64,000 nucleotides of DNA from Antedon mediterranea (lineage: Eukaryota > Echinodermata > Crinoidea > Comatulida > Antedonidae). The stretch spans positions 10,989,312-11,053,311 of the forward strand of contig NC_092675.1 in NCBI RefSeq assembly GCF_964355755.1, given 5' to 3'. Both the position numbers and the translations under genes were made by a program. Within the stretch, counting starts at the first letter, position 1. Each line of letters begins with the position of its first letter. Below, in pieces: positions 46,302-56,887 of the stretch. The notes under the pieces were generated by a model, which worked only from the letters and a program-made list of their open reading frames with translations, did no database searches and was not told the origin of the DNA.

Positions 46302-47235
46302 GTGAGTACATTTTTTTATATCTTAAAGCAACTTAATATAAAATATATTTTATGTATATTTCGCGTTAATGTTTTTTAGAAACACATGACAAGTTAAGCT
46401 TTTTTTTTCTGGTAATTTGTTACTAATAAAATGGAAAAATGCGATTTAAATCTTGTTTAAAGATGTATTGTCCCCCAAAAACATGAAAAATGAAGATTAA
46501 TTAAATCAGAATTTGAATAGGTTATTTTGTAATTTTAATAAAGTCTATCACTTCAATGGAAAAAAAACAAGGCAGCCAATTTGAATATTTTTTGCTTTAA
46601 ATTACATTTTTTTAGTTCAAATTTTTATTCAAAGTGGAAAACTATTATGTGACATTAAAATGGAATATTTTGCAACAATTTTTTAAAGAATTATTTTTTC
46701 AGAGGGACAATACATCTTTATACATTTTTTTATCTAAATATACATAAAAAAAAAGTATATACTGTAAATTATAAAAAAAGTTCCCATATTATTTTATAAT
46801 GCAAATAAAAGTTTATGGCCCTCCTAAATAACAAGCCCTACCAAGTATAAAGTTTAAATTACATGAAAAAAATATATATATAGTGCTAACTGCATTTTCT
46901 TCATTAACATTTTTAGAACTATTATTTGTCATCAAAATTGTTTGAATATAAATGTTTCAATAATTGTGTCAACATTGCCATCTTATGTAAGGGAAAACAT
47001 ACAGTTCTAGTTGATGCAATATAGTGATATTGACACATTGAAAACTCTCAAAGCTGATTACAGTAGGTACCATTCTTTACACCAAAATCTATAGGATTTG
47101 CGGAAAATGCAGTATAGTACTATTTACATATCCAATTTCGGTCATTTTACACCTTATACAGGCAGTGATTGCTATTTATGGAGCACCCATTAGTTATATT
47201 ATTCATAGTGGGTATTATACTTGTTTAAATTCTAG
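46302..47235 (+). other. Basonuclin intron 2
   Basis: A 934-bp GT-AG intron (GTGAGT ... AAATTCTAG), phase 0 on both sides. It is AT-rich, with two local repeats of a TTTGCTTTAAATTACATTTTTTT-like stretch shared with about 45400. Confidence 0.85.
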
Positions 47236-49530
47236 GATGATGATGGAAAATTACGGAGATTGTGGCAGAAGACAACAGACGAAGAAGAGTTAATAATTCT
47301 CAACCAGTTCTTGCGTTTCTCTGAAACAAAATCAATGGCAGAACAAATGATATTTGAGATACAGCAACAGAACAATAATAAAAATTCAATACCAAAAACA
47401 CATAAATCTAACCTACAAGACTTTATTACAAATCTACGAGCATCAAAACGTCAATCTTCAGACATGCTTACAAGCCAATCTGTGTCGTGCACATCTAGCG
47501 ATCAGAGAATGGACTATGGGGAGCATGTCTTAAGTCCTGCAGAAGCATCAAAAGTAACACAGTCCTCCACTGAATATTCAACAAAACATTCCAGTTTGTT
47601 TTTAGATAGAATCAGTTTTCCATCACTTGTTCATAGTAAAGAACACAAAAAGTACTCTGATAAAATTCCATTTCCCCACAAGAAGATGAGACTGAACCAC
47701 ACAACACCAAACAAGGACTCTCAAAGACCACAGTATTGGGACATTGAAAGACATAGAAGAACAAAAGATGGATCTGTTCCTGGCCAAGTTATATTTAGGC
47801 CTGGTATGTTTACACCTGCCTTATCCTCCTCCATCAAAAATACACCAATGGTATGTTTGCCATCTAAGGTCAATATGCCACTAACTGCTTCTGATAATTT
47901 TCATGGGCCCATTAGGAAAGATGAATTGTTACCAATTTCTTCAGTTAGCCAAGGTTACAATCTGCTTTCATTATCTCCTATAACAACAGCTAAACAGATA
48001 CCAGCTCCATCATTGAGCTTGCCGTACACAAAGGAGACTCTACCATGCACACGTTTTCCAGATGAAAACGTCAATAAAGGTGATTCTTCATTCTCAGAGG
48101 AATCTTCAAACAACGAAGAAAACTTTTCAAATGATATGTCATCACCAAATACAAATTATTCGGAGCTTGATGCAAGTATGGAAAATTCCTGGCACATGAG
48201 TAACTGTAGTAAAAGAGTTCTTTGTAATATTTGTCAAAAGTGGTTCTATGATAAAGGAACGTGGAAAATTCATTTTGGTGCAGTTCATTTAAAAGTCAAA
48301 TATCACTGTACTGTGGAAGGATGTAATATGACTTTCAGCTCAATACGTAGCCGTAATCGGCACAGTTCAAATCCTAACCCAAAGATACATAAAAGCGAGC
48401 CAGTACACAGAAAGGCCTACACTCGTAAACAGCAGGATACAGGCAAAGTTCCCATGATTGAACTTCCCAGAAATACTATAAAGCAAGCAGGTTCTGATTC
48501 CGACGAAAGTTGTAATGATGAGGAACAAATCCATTTTAAAAAAGACACTTGCGTTTATTCAATGAAATGTAACAATGATCTTGAGGATTTATCCAAGGAT
48601 GAACCAACACAGCAGGATATTCAAATGCCTTCTGAACAATTTTGTAATTTAGCACCACCACCAGTCTCTAAAGTATTAACCCTCTGTGGACTTCCCTTTT
48701 CAAAGCGCTATATGCAGACATTGAAAACTGAACCAGAATCAAATAACGATGAAAGCCAGGCAAATAAACGAAAAAGCACTGTCCCTGTGAAATATAAGAG
48801 CACTTCTACTGTTCATGAGGAAATGGTTGATTCAGGTACAGAAGATGAAAGTCAGAGCTATACTGATGTGAACAATGGAGCCGATGAGGCTCCTACTGTA
48901 GATGTATTAATGGAAGTTGACAAAAATGAATTAAATGTAAGCACCAAGGATGTAAAACCAATGTTGATGAAGCAACATGTTGATGATGGTAACAGAATAG
49001 AACCTGTATCTCCAACTCTTGCCCATGGATACGGAGTGACAGGTCCACTTCCTCCTACGCCGGACAGTTCAGATCACTGTCATGAGGGAAAAGTATCAGA
49101 CGATTTCCAATTCAACATGGTTTCTCCAAAAGAAAAGAAAGATGCACAACACAATACTTGGCCAGTACTTGAGACACATGATCAGAAAACTCAAGACATT
49201 TTACCAGGTAGAATTGTTATTGAACATCCACCCACTGCTAAAAACGAGCAAGGACTGGTCTGTGAATTATGCTCAAAGATGTATTGCTCTGAAGAGAGAC
49301 TGAATGCTCATTACAAAAACATTCATTTAGGCGAAATGCTTGCATGTACTGTGCGTGGTTGTACAGCAACATTTCCTTCTGTACATAGTCGTAATAGACA
49401 CAGTTGCAATCTCAAATTACATAGTGATCTTGTCGGTCTGGAGAATGACACTGGACTTAGCAATATCAATGACCTTAATAAGCCAGGTCATGCCCACAGC
49501 AATCCAAACCAAACTGTTAACCCTCCTTAA
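47236..49530 (+). CDS. BNC: Basonuclin, large terminal exon with two C2H2 finger pairs
   Basis: A 764-residue exon ending in TAA. It opens DDDGKLRRLW, continues with EEELIILNQFLRFSETKS (the conserved basonuclin segment), then about 280 Ser/Thr/Pro-rich residues. Finger pair A (exon residues about 330-385): CNIC-x12-H-x4-H followed by CTVEGC-x12-H, with the SRNRHSSNPNP linker typical of the family. Finger pair B (about 676-729): CELC-x12-H-x4-H then CTVRGC-x12-H. Acidic and Ser-rich stretches lie between them, and MxxxxxHxxxHxPxxPD-type segments with PLPPTPDSS precede pair B. Vertebrate basonuclins have three pairs; here I see two. The visible protein is about 877 residues. It is likely a nuclear transcriptional regulator by family. 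Confidence 0.96.
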   Translation, partial: DDDGKLRRLWQKTTDEEELIILNQFLRFSETKSMAEQMIFEIQQQNNNKNSIPKTHKSNLQDFITNLRASKRQSSDMLTSQSVSCTSSDQRMDYGEHVLSPAEASKVTQSSTEYSTKHSSLFLDRISFPSLVHSKEHKKYSDKIPFPHKKMRLNHTTPNKDSQRPQYWDIERHRRTKDGSVPGQVIFRPGMFTPALSSSIKNTPMVCLPSKVNMPLTASDNFHGPIRKDELLPISSVSQGYNLLSLSPITTAKQIPAPSLSLPYTKETLPCTRFPDENVNKGDSSFSEESSNNEENFSNDMSSPNTNYSELDASMENSWHMSNCSKRVLCNICQKWFYDKGTWKIHFGAVHLKVKYHCTVEGCNMTFSSIRSRNRHSSNPNPKIHKSEPVHRKAYTRKQQDTGKVPMIELPRNTIKQAGSDSDESCNDEEQIHFKKDTCVYSMKCNNDLEDLSKDEPTQQDIQMPSEQFCNLAPPPVSKVLTLCGLPFSKRYMQTLKTEPESNNDESQANKRKSTVPVKYKSTSTVHEEMVDSGTEDESQSYTDVNNGADEAPTVDVLMEVDKNELNVSTKDVKPMLMKQHVDDGNRIEPVSPTLAHGYGVTGPLPPTPDSSDHCHEGKVSDDFQFNMVSPKEKKDAQHNTWPVLETHDQKTQDILPGRIVIEHPPTAKNEQGLVCELCSKMYCSEERLNAHYKNIHLGEMLACTVRGCTATFPSVHSRNRHSCNLKLHSDLVGLENDTGLSNINDLNKPGHAHSNPNQTVNPP

Positions 49531-50406
49531 ATCCATCCTTGAGTGAAAGCATTCCAAGTTACTAAAACAATTATATTATAGTATTTATAAATTTTCTTCC
49601 CTAATTATGTATTAATTAGTATTCTTTTTTATTGCAATAACAGTTTTTGTGAATATGTATCCTTGTATAACTTAAACATTCCATTTTTTATATGCAATGA
49701 AATAACAGTATGTGTACACATCATTGTTTTCTTTGATGCTTCTATTTATTTATCATTAATCATTAAGAATGTACTTAATTAAACATTTTCTTCATTAAAT
49801 ATTTATAAAAATATTATTCTATAATCCTGAGATTGCGCACAGAATTAGAGTGGGCTTTATAAATAATAGTAGTTGATATTTGTTGGCCAATGAGTTTATT
49901 GGAGTTTTTCTCAATATTCAACAATTTGAATTTGTAATGGAATAATTAAAGTACCATGCGAGTCGGTCATAACTCATTTTGATTTCACACAATCTGTTTA
50001 CGAGATACCTACTCATTTATATCAAATATTTTATTAACTGCAAATTTAATACCTATGCAAACTATGAATTTATTTAAAAAATTAAAATTATATTATAAAA
50101 TGTAATTATAGCCATATGTTGTCAGTATAACAGATTTCTAAAAAGACTTCAACACATCTTTTTGTATTCTATTTTCAATTTTGCATTTATAATATTTTAT
50201 AGGCAATATAGTGTGCTATCGTCAACATACAAAGATATTCCATAGAAAAAAGTGAGGAGAAAAAAAAGAGATGAATTTAATCCTTGGGGTGGGTAGGCTT
50301 TACCTACTGATACTGATAATTACAGTTTGAAACAATTAAGCATAATGTTGTAAGTGCGTAGAGTTGTTGCCAAGGGGTTAGTTGACTTTATTAATTAACC
50401 CAGAAT
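49531..50406. other. Probable basonuclin 3-prime untranslated region and flank
   Basis: AT-rich sequence after the stop codon with ATTAAA at about 49793. No clear single polyadenylation site could be chosen. No other feature is seen before the minisatellite. Confidence 0.4.
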
Positions 50407-50411
50407 AAGTT

Positions 50412-51345
50412 TTCCTAGTGAAATAGTTATCCTAGTGGGGTAATTGTCATCAATGGGTATAGTTATCCTAGTGGGGTAATTGTCATCAATGGGTATAGTT
50501 ATCCTAGTGGGGTAATTGTCATCAATGGGTATAGTTATCTTAGTGGGGTAATTGTCATCAATGGGTATAGTTATCCTAGTGGGGTAATTGTCATCAATGG
50601 GTATAGTTATCCTAGTGGGGTAATTGTCATCAATGGGTATAGTTATCCTAGTGGGATAATTGTCATCAATGGGTATAGTTATCCTAGTGGGGTAGTTGTC
50701 ATCAATGGGTATAGTTATCCTAGTGGGGTAATTGTCATCAATGGGTATAGTTATCCTAGTGGGGTAATTGTCATCAATGGGTATAGTTATCCTAGTGGGG
50801 TAATTGTCATCAATTGGTATAGTTATCCTAGTGGGGTAATTGTCATCAATTGGTATAGTTATCCTAGTGAGGTAGTTATCCTAGTGGGGTAGTTGTCATC
50901 AATGGGTATAGTTATCCTAGTGGGGTACTTATCCTAGTGGGGTAGTTGTCATCAATGGGTATAGTTATCCTAGTGGGGTACTTATCCTAGTGGGGTAGTT
51001 GTCATCAATGGGTATAGTTATCCTAGTGGGGTACTTATCCTAGTGGGGTAGTTGTCATCAATGGGTATATTTATCCTAGTGGAGTAGTTATCCTAGTGGG
51101 GTAGTTGTCATCAATGGGTATAGTTATCCTAGTGGGGTACTTATCCTAGTTGGGTAGTTGTCATCAATGGGTATAGTTATCCTAGTGAGGTAGTTATCCT
51201 AGTGGAGTAGTTGTCCTTGTTCTAGGAGGGTAGTTGTCTTTGTTCTAGGAGGGTAGTTGTCTTTGTTCTAGGAGGATAGTTGTTGGGGAAGTAGTTGTGC
51301 TAGGAGGGTAGTTGGTTTGGGTGGTGGTTGCTGTAGAGGGTAGGG
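50412..51345 (+). repeat. 36-bp minisatellite with higher-order variants
   Basis: About eleven units of a 36-bp repeat combining ATAGTTATCCTAGTGGGG with TAATTGTCATCAATGGG come first. From about 50860 on, compound units with an extra TTATCCTAGTGGGGTA insert follow, then GTTGTC(C/T)TTGTTCTAGGAGG units, then a decayed end. The order shows successive waves of amplification in one direction. The array is about 0.9 kb downstream of the basonuclin stop codon and strand-asymmetric (G over C). Confidence 0.93.
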
Positions 51346-53713
51346 GTTGGGAAGATTGGAATTTTTTAGTATATTCAAGGAATAATTTTCAAAACATCTA
51401 CATTGATATCACATGCTAATACTAATAGTAATTTTTAGAAAATATTGCTCCTGCTATCCATACGAATCATTGGTTTAATACAGAGTTGGTTACAAAAGCT
51501 TTATGTATTTTAAGATTTGTGTGTGCTTCTAAAATAAGTTTTCTAAACATATGTTTGCTAGCTATTTACTCTAACAGAAAAACCCCAATATGTTACCATA
51601 CCATACAACTAAATTTTACTTTGATAGAATTAATCTTTCAACTAGATTTAATCATCCTTAATATAAAAAAGGGGCCATCACACTTTCAAGCCTGTAGGTG
51701 AATTTGTTTGCATGAATTGAAAGCTTAAGCTTATACGCATGAGTATTCATATTTCCATCTTCCAAATCCCTTTCTGCGACAAATTCTAGATTGACTTCAG
51801 AAAAATTAGTACTTTTGGAACGGTACTTTTTGCAAAATGAAGCAACCAATCACAGCTCAGAGAATGAGGTGTCACATGATCATGAGCACTCAGCAGATGT
51901 GTGGATAAAAATGAAAATTGCAGCTATTCACTTTTGTAATGGGAGAATAGCCTAATTTATTTTTTCACTGTGAAATAAGATTCCTGGGACTAAATTTACC
52001 TAGTGGAAAACAGGCTATAAAATTCGATTAAAAGACGATCCTTCCTCATAGTGACAGATCTAATACAAATAATTATCTCGATTAAGTTTCTCGATGACAA
52101 TGAACTTTATGTTCATGGTGATAGTACCATTTTACAGTTTATTTAACGGTGGAGGGAAAAGATTTTCTTTTGTAGTATTCTGATTGAACGGTTGAATAAA
52201 TATGATTTTGAATACTGTTTTTAAATTTAATGTTTTTAACGTCTTGTTGCTTGCTTGTTTCACTAATTAGGTATTTGGTGCATTACAAATTTATTCTTTT
52301 ATAGTTTGTCTTTGGTGTTGTTTTTTAATAAACTTTGAAGCAGTATATAAAATAAATTTTACATTATTCCTCATTATTGCTTTTGAGTGTTATTACCACC
52401 TTTGATGTCGTTTCATATTGATTCTTTATTTAATTTAAATGAGCAATATTTCAGTTTCTCATTTGATTAACGCTCACGCCTAGCGCATTTGTAAGTTTCA
52501 AGATGCTGAATCAAAACTGGCTTGCATATGTCCAATACGGTGAGATATTTTACTTGCCTGGAATAATGGCTACTGTACCTTAAAAAAGAGAGGGTGGTTA
52601 TGGTTCCCCAACAGATTTGTTTCCTAAGAAGATTTAACAATCCATAAGTATTTAAAATTGCCACACGTATTCACATTATTTATTTTCCCACAGTTATAAG
52701 TCACAGGTGTTTACCGGCAGAAAAAGTATGATTGTTTTTCTGATCATTGCACCCAAGATACGAATGTCATAAATGTATTTCATTAAATTTGTTTTGCCAA
52801 AGCTGTAATACAACACTCATTACTAACCGGGGTCCTCTCCCTCTCCCCCTGTCAGATTTGGCCCTGTTATAAGTAGAACCATCGAGCCACATACGTTAAT
52901 ACTACTGTAGAACCTGCAACTTATCATGCCACACTTTTTTTTGTTAAAATAAAATATATGAAGTGAAACTATAATTAAGAAAGAAACTAGATTTTTAACA
53001 AGTTTGTACAATCCAAGTATGACAAAACAAGTTGTACAATGTAAACATCTCACAGAAACCAAACAAAGGTTCGAGATTTAATGGATAAAAATAAGGATGC
53101 TATATAATAAAATAAATAAAGCGTACACTTTTTATTTGTTTGCTAAAATTGCTATTTGATAGGTTTTACATCTGTTAAAGTGTATTTTTCACCTTTTTGA
53201 TTGTTTCAATAACGATTTTTCCCCACCATAAAAGGGGACAATAGTTATACTACACAGTAGCATTGATCATATGGAATCTCCTTGATTTCAGCTCTTTTAT
53301 ATGAAGGAAATCTGCTTTGTTATTTAGTTTCTATAACGTAACCACAAATCTGGATTCTCAATTACTTCTCAGGATGTTATTATTATTTCTGTTTCATTTT
53401 AACTTGTCTATTCTTTATTCAAAATGTTTATTTTCATTTTTGTATTTAATAAATTCATACTTGAGTGCTTAACAGTTACAATTTGAGATTTGTATACACA
53501 CAATAGATGAGTCATCTCACTTAATCAGAATACCTGACACCAAATTTTCCCAGTTTTTTATTTTAGATAATTCTGTTTGTTAAAGAATACTGTAGAGTGG
53601 GCACTGATATTCCTTACAACATTTAATCAGCTTTCCGTTTGTGTATCAAAACTGTTCATGAGTTGTTATTTGTTAATCCTAAAAAAAATTGAATCTATTT
53701 TATAACACGCCTA
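51346..53713. other. Non-coding stretch downstream of basonuclin
   Basis: I see no supported gene or repeat element. Small ORFs below 80 codons are present on both strands and look random. If the Cys-rich gene that starts to show at 54592 has upstream exons, they may lie here, but I could not identify one. Confidence 0.4.
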
Positions 53714-53721
53714 TAGATTCT

Positions 53722-54295
53722 GGTAACGGGACGATTCGGCCCCGAGACGATTCGGCCCGGGACGATTTAGCCCTGGGACGATTCGGCCCGGGACTATTCG
53801 GCCTGGGACGATTCGGCTTTGATATGCATTTCATAAAAAATAAGCTTTTCTCCCAACTTTATTTTCAGAGAGACGATAGGGTAGTACTACTAGGGATAAA
53901 GATGCAATAAAGCAAACATTTTGAAAACATTGTCGAAAATGATCATTTTTTAGTCATGCGAACGATGTAAACAAGTTACGCCCTCTGTTGGCCGCTTGGC
54001 GAATGCACGAAATAAACAAGGTTTCCGAAATTGAATATAAAATTACGTTTTTTTAGTAATTTATTACAGTATATATATTATATCAACATTGTCAATATCA
54101 ATAAAATAAGGATTGATAAACACCTTTAAAAACTTGATAAATACCCAAAAAAATAAATATGAATTTTGTCTAAGGTGAGACGTTTCGGCCCACAAAGTGG
54201 GATGTTTCGGCCCAAAAGTGGGCCGAATCGTCCCACCAAAAGTGGGCCGAATAGTCCCGGGCCGAATCGTCGCAGGGCCGAATTGTCCTGGAACC
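53722..54295. mobile_element. GATTCGGCCC-array element with 8-bp target duplication
   Basis: A 574-bp element flanked by TAGATTCT on both sides (53714-53721 and 54296-54303). Ends: GGTAACGGGACGATTCGGCC and, inverted, GGTTCCAGGACAATTCGGCC. The left end carries about six GGGACGATTCGGCC-type units; the right end carries about six inverted units plus (A)AAGTGGGCCGAA variants. The interior is AT-rich with no ORF of note. The design parallels the AAGTCGGCC elements, but the repeat unit and interior differ. Diverged relatives lie at 25700-25960 and 58745-59062. Confidence 0.92.
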
Positions 54296-54488
54296 TAGAT
54301 TCTTTTCATTTGACACAATTGAGTAATTTCTTTATCAACTGCCCTGTTATTTTCATCACACAGCTCCAAAATATTACAACATTCAGAATTGCAGATATAA
54401 CTTTTAAATATTAAACTAAACAAAAGGTTTACGAAAAATTAATTAAAAAAATATTATAATAACTTGCAACCAATCTAAAGCCTTATCT

Positions 54489-54515
54489 CCCTGTGTGCAA
54501 AATCTGCACACAGGG
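54489..54515. repeat. Perfect 10-bp stem hairpin
   Basis: CCCTGTGTGC (54489-54498) and its exact reverse complement (54506-54515) enclose a 7-nt loop. It lies about 75 bp upstream of a candidate splice acceptor. Its function is unknown. Confidence 0.6.
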
Positions 54516-54591
54516 TAACCCCACATTTTATTTATTTTCATTTACTTTTTGCTTTTCATTTTTTTTATTTATATTTTATATTTTTTACTAG

Positions 54592-54620
54592 ATGCATTAA
54601 CAGAAGAAGAAGTATTTAAA
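54592..54620 (+). CDS. Candidate short exon of an unidentified Cys-rich gene
   Basis: Twenty-nine nt between a polypyrimidine tract with ACTAG and a strong donor GTGAGT, reading (x)ALTEEEVFK in the frame that ends in phase 0. The next candidate exon (56634) begins in phase 0, so the two join in frame. An exon this short is weak evidence alone; the splice sites and phase match raise it. No family is recognised. Confidence 0.45.
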
Positions 54621-55586
54621 GTGAGTATTGGTATAATGATATGACGTATTGGGAGTTCTACTACATACTAACAATATAGACAGTTTACAAGATATTTATA
54701 AATTTTGATAATATTAATAATGATTAATAACATAATACAAATTAAAAATTGCGAGCTGTGACATATATAATTAATCATTTGACTTGAATGCTGATCACAA
54801 ATTTTTAATAATAGACCCATTCAAAGCTTGTTTTTTAATACATTTTTAAAGAAAACCAATTAACATGAAAATATGTAATATAATATAAATTACATTATAT
54901 AATCTGAAAATTTGATGTATATGTTGACGATAAACAAAATTCACCAAGTTTAAAGAACCAATAGCGGATGAGCCAGCTCAGTGAACTTGAGTTGCTGATC
55001 GAGTCAAGATCATGCAACACGCAACAGTTACCCAACGATAGGCTTGTGGATAAAAAAATTAGTACAATTAGCTTGACAATAAATTCATTCATTCCAGCCA
55101 CAATCAACAAACCTTTTAAGGTTTAAAGGAGGGAAGAGCCAGGACCATTCCCCCCAATACAATCCCAATCAGGTACTTTGTTACTCAAACGCCAGTCTCT
55201 CCACCCCACCTCCTCCCAACACACTCCTTACTGGGTGATGTGTTTAAGATGTTTCCAGTACAAATTATGTTGAACCACTCCCAACCCAACCCCTCAGTGG
55301 CAGTTTTCAAATCAAATGTAGGGTAAAACATTCTCAGTAAAGTTTTAGTCATGTAGGCCTAAACCACTCTAAACTCCCAACTTCTCCCCAGGGATAATTA
55401 AAATACTAAAATTTCCTACTACAATTCTGGTCAATTTGATAGCCACTACCCTTAGCCCAAGCAAAAATCCCAACCATGCCCTCAATCCCAACTCTCTACC
55501 CACCCCCGCGCTCGGGTAATTTTTTAACCTTCCCGGTACAATTGCGGTCATTTTGATACCCAATGTATGGTTTCGTGCGATAAACC

Positions 55587-56633
55587 AACGTACAAACTCT
55601 CTCACTTATAATATAGATATTAAACAACAATCTTATGTAGTCACGTTGACAACAAGTATAAAAGGTCACTTATTATAACTATGTTAAATCGGGCTTACAA
55701 ACTATCGTCGACCCACCAGCAACGTACAAACTCTCTCACTTATAATATAGATATTAAACAACAATCTTATGTAGTCACGTTGACAACAAGTATAAAAGGT
55801 CACTTATTATAACTATGTTAAATCGGGCTTACAAACTATCGTCGACCCACCAGCTTTTTAATGATGAATGTGAAATTCTAAGGAAGATTTTTAAGCGTCT
55901 GAAATATCCAGATGAACTAATAACAACAACCATACAGAACTTTAAACCAGCGGAGAGCAATAACAACACTGCAGAAGGTGAAACAGATTTATCCGAAATA
56001 CCAGTGCGAATCATCCTGCCATTCAAAGACCAGAAATCTGCGAACTCCGTCAAGCGACAACTATGCCAACTAAGTCACAAGATAAACAAAAACATTGTCC
56101 CTGTATTCATAAGTAAAAAAGTTAAAGATAACATTAGGAAAGTCGAAAAGAAACCTACTATTATAAGTCAACAATGTGTTGTGTATAAATTTAAATGTGA
56201 CTTGTGCGATGCAAGTTATGTGGGATATACATGCCGACACCTCTACCAACGCATTGTTGAACATAGTAGATGCTTAATAGGACAGCATTTGAAGGATCAT
56301 AACGTGATTGTTAATCCAAGTAAAATTAATTCATGTTTTAGTATACTTAGGAAATGCAAAAACAAATTTGACTGTCTTATCTATGAAATGTTGTATATCA
56401 GACAATTAAAACCTAGTCTGAATAAACAAAGTGACTCTGTAAAAGCTAAGCTTTTCATTTGACAAGATGTTAGACAATAGGTCTTTTGTTATTTAAACTT
56501 TGACCCTTGGCTTGTGCTACTTAATTAGTTGTTGTTTTATATTTTATTCATTGGACTTGATAATGACCCCATGATGGAGTCGAAACGTCGTTCTCTTTTA
56601 AGCGTTATTTTTATATTATGTAATCTTATGTAG
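55587..56633 (+). mobile_element. 5-prime-truncated Penelope-like element with duplicated 5-prime end
   Basis: A 134-bp segment is exactly duplicated in tandem at 55587-55720 and 55721-55854; it carries the start of the remaining ORF. The element retains the linker and GIY-YIG endonuclease region but not the reverse transcriptase. After the ORF comes a 3-prime region with a TGATGGAGTCGAAACGTCG motif (56572-56590) resembling the hammerhead core region usual near Penelope-like ends. AATCTTATGTAG occurs in both 5-prime copies (55629-55640, 55763-55774) and again at the 3-prime edge (56622-56633). The copy lies in the putative intron between exons 54592 and 56634. Confidence 0.8.
55815..56462 (+). 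CDS. Penelope-like GIY-YIG endonuclease (truncated polyprotein)
   Basis: A 215-residue ORF, the C-terminal part of a Penelope-like retroelement protein. Residues about 1-50 (LNRAYKLSSTHQLFNDE, ILRKIFKRLKYP) match the region after the RT thumb. Residues about 120-200 contain YKFKCDLCDASYVGYTCRHLYQR, where the SYVGYT run takes the place of the GIY...YIG core, followed by H(x)n and C-rich residues (CLIGQH, C-x10-C). This nuclease nicks DNA for target-primed integration. No stop interrupts it, so this part is fairly young, but without RT it cannot be autonomous. The first ATG lies in the second copy of the 134-bp duplication and is not necessarily a natural start. Confidence 0.88.
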   Translation: MLNRAYKLSSTHQLFNDECEILRKIFKRLKYPDELITTTIQNFKPAESNNNTAEGETDLSEIPVRIILPFKDQKSANSVKRQLCQLSHKINKNIVPVFISKKVKDNIRKVEKKPTIISQQCVVYKFKCDLCDASYVGYTCRHLYQRIVEHSRCLIGQHLKDHNVIVNPSKINSCFSILRKCKNKFDCLIYEMLYIRQLKPSLNKQSDSVKAKLFI

Positions 56634-56887
56634 GTTAGAAAAAAAGGATCAAAGAATGGGAGATCGTGCCAATATCCACGCTGTGATTGCAACGACTATA
56701 TATCAACATGCAGAGGTATGCAAGCCTCCTGGTTGGCAAAATGTGATTCATGCAAACATTCAGACAGTGATCATCGTATTCCGACTCACTTTGACTTGCT
56801 GCGTTCACATAATGCTAGACGTGCTGGAACAACGCCATGCATTGCTTGTGTATTTGATTGTCAAGGGTTTGGAAAACCAGATGATAG
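56634..56887 (+). CDS. Candidate exon of an unidentified Cys-rich gene
   Basis: An open frame between acceptor TTATGTAG and donor GATAG|GTAGGA reads VRKKGSKNGRSCQYPRCDCN, then a Cys/His-rich segment with WLAKCDSCKHSDSDH and later CIACVFDC. Cys spacings C-x4-C-x-C, C-x2-C-x2-H and C-x2-C-x4-C suggest one or two small metal-binding modules. I do not recognise the family; a resemblance to FAM221-type CxC...CKHS motifs is too weak to name it. It joins 54592-54620 in phase and ends in phase 2, so at least one more exon must follow. An alternative frame gives the 85-codon ORF with ATG at 56656, which lacks such patterning. Confidence 0.55.

Noticed and set aside
50412-51345. CRISPR-like repeat array
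   Set aside because: Units are contiguous 36-bp tandem repeats without unique spacers, in a eukaryotic intergenic region. It is a minisatellite.
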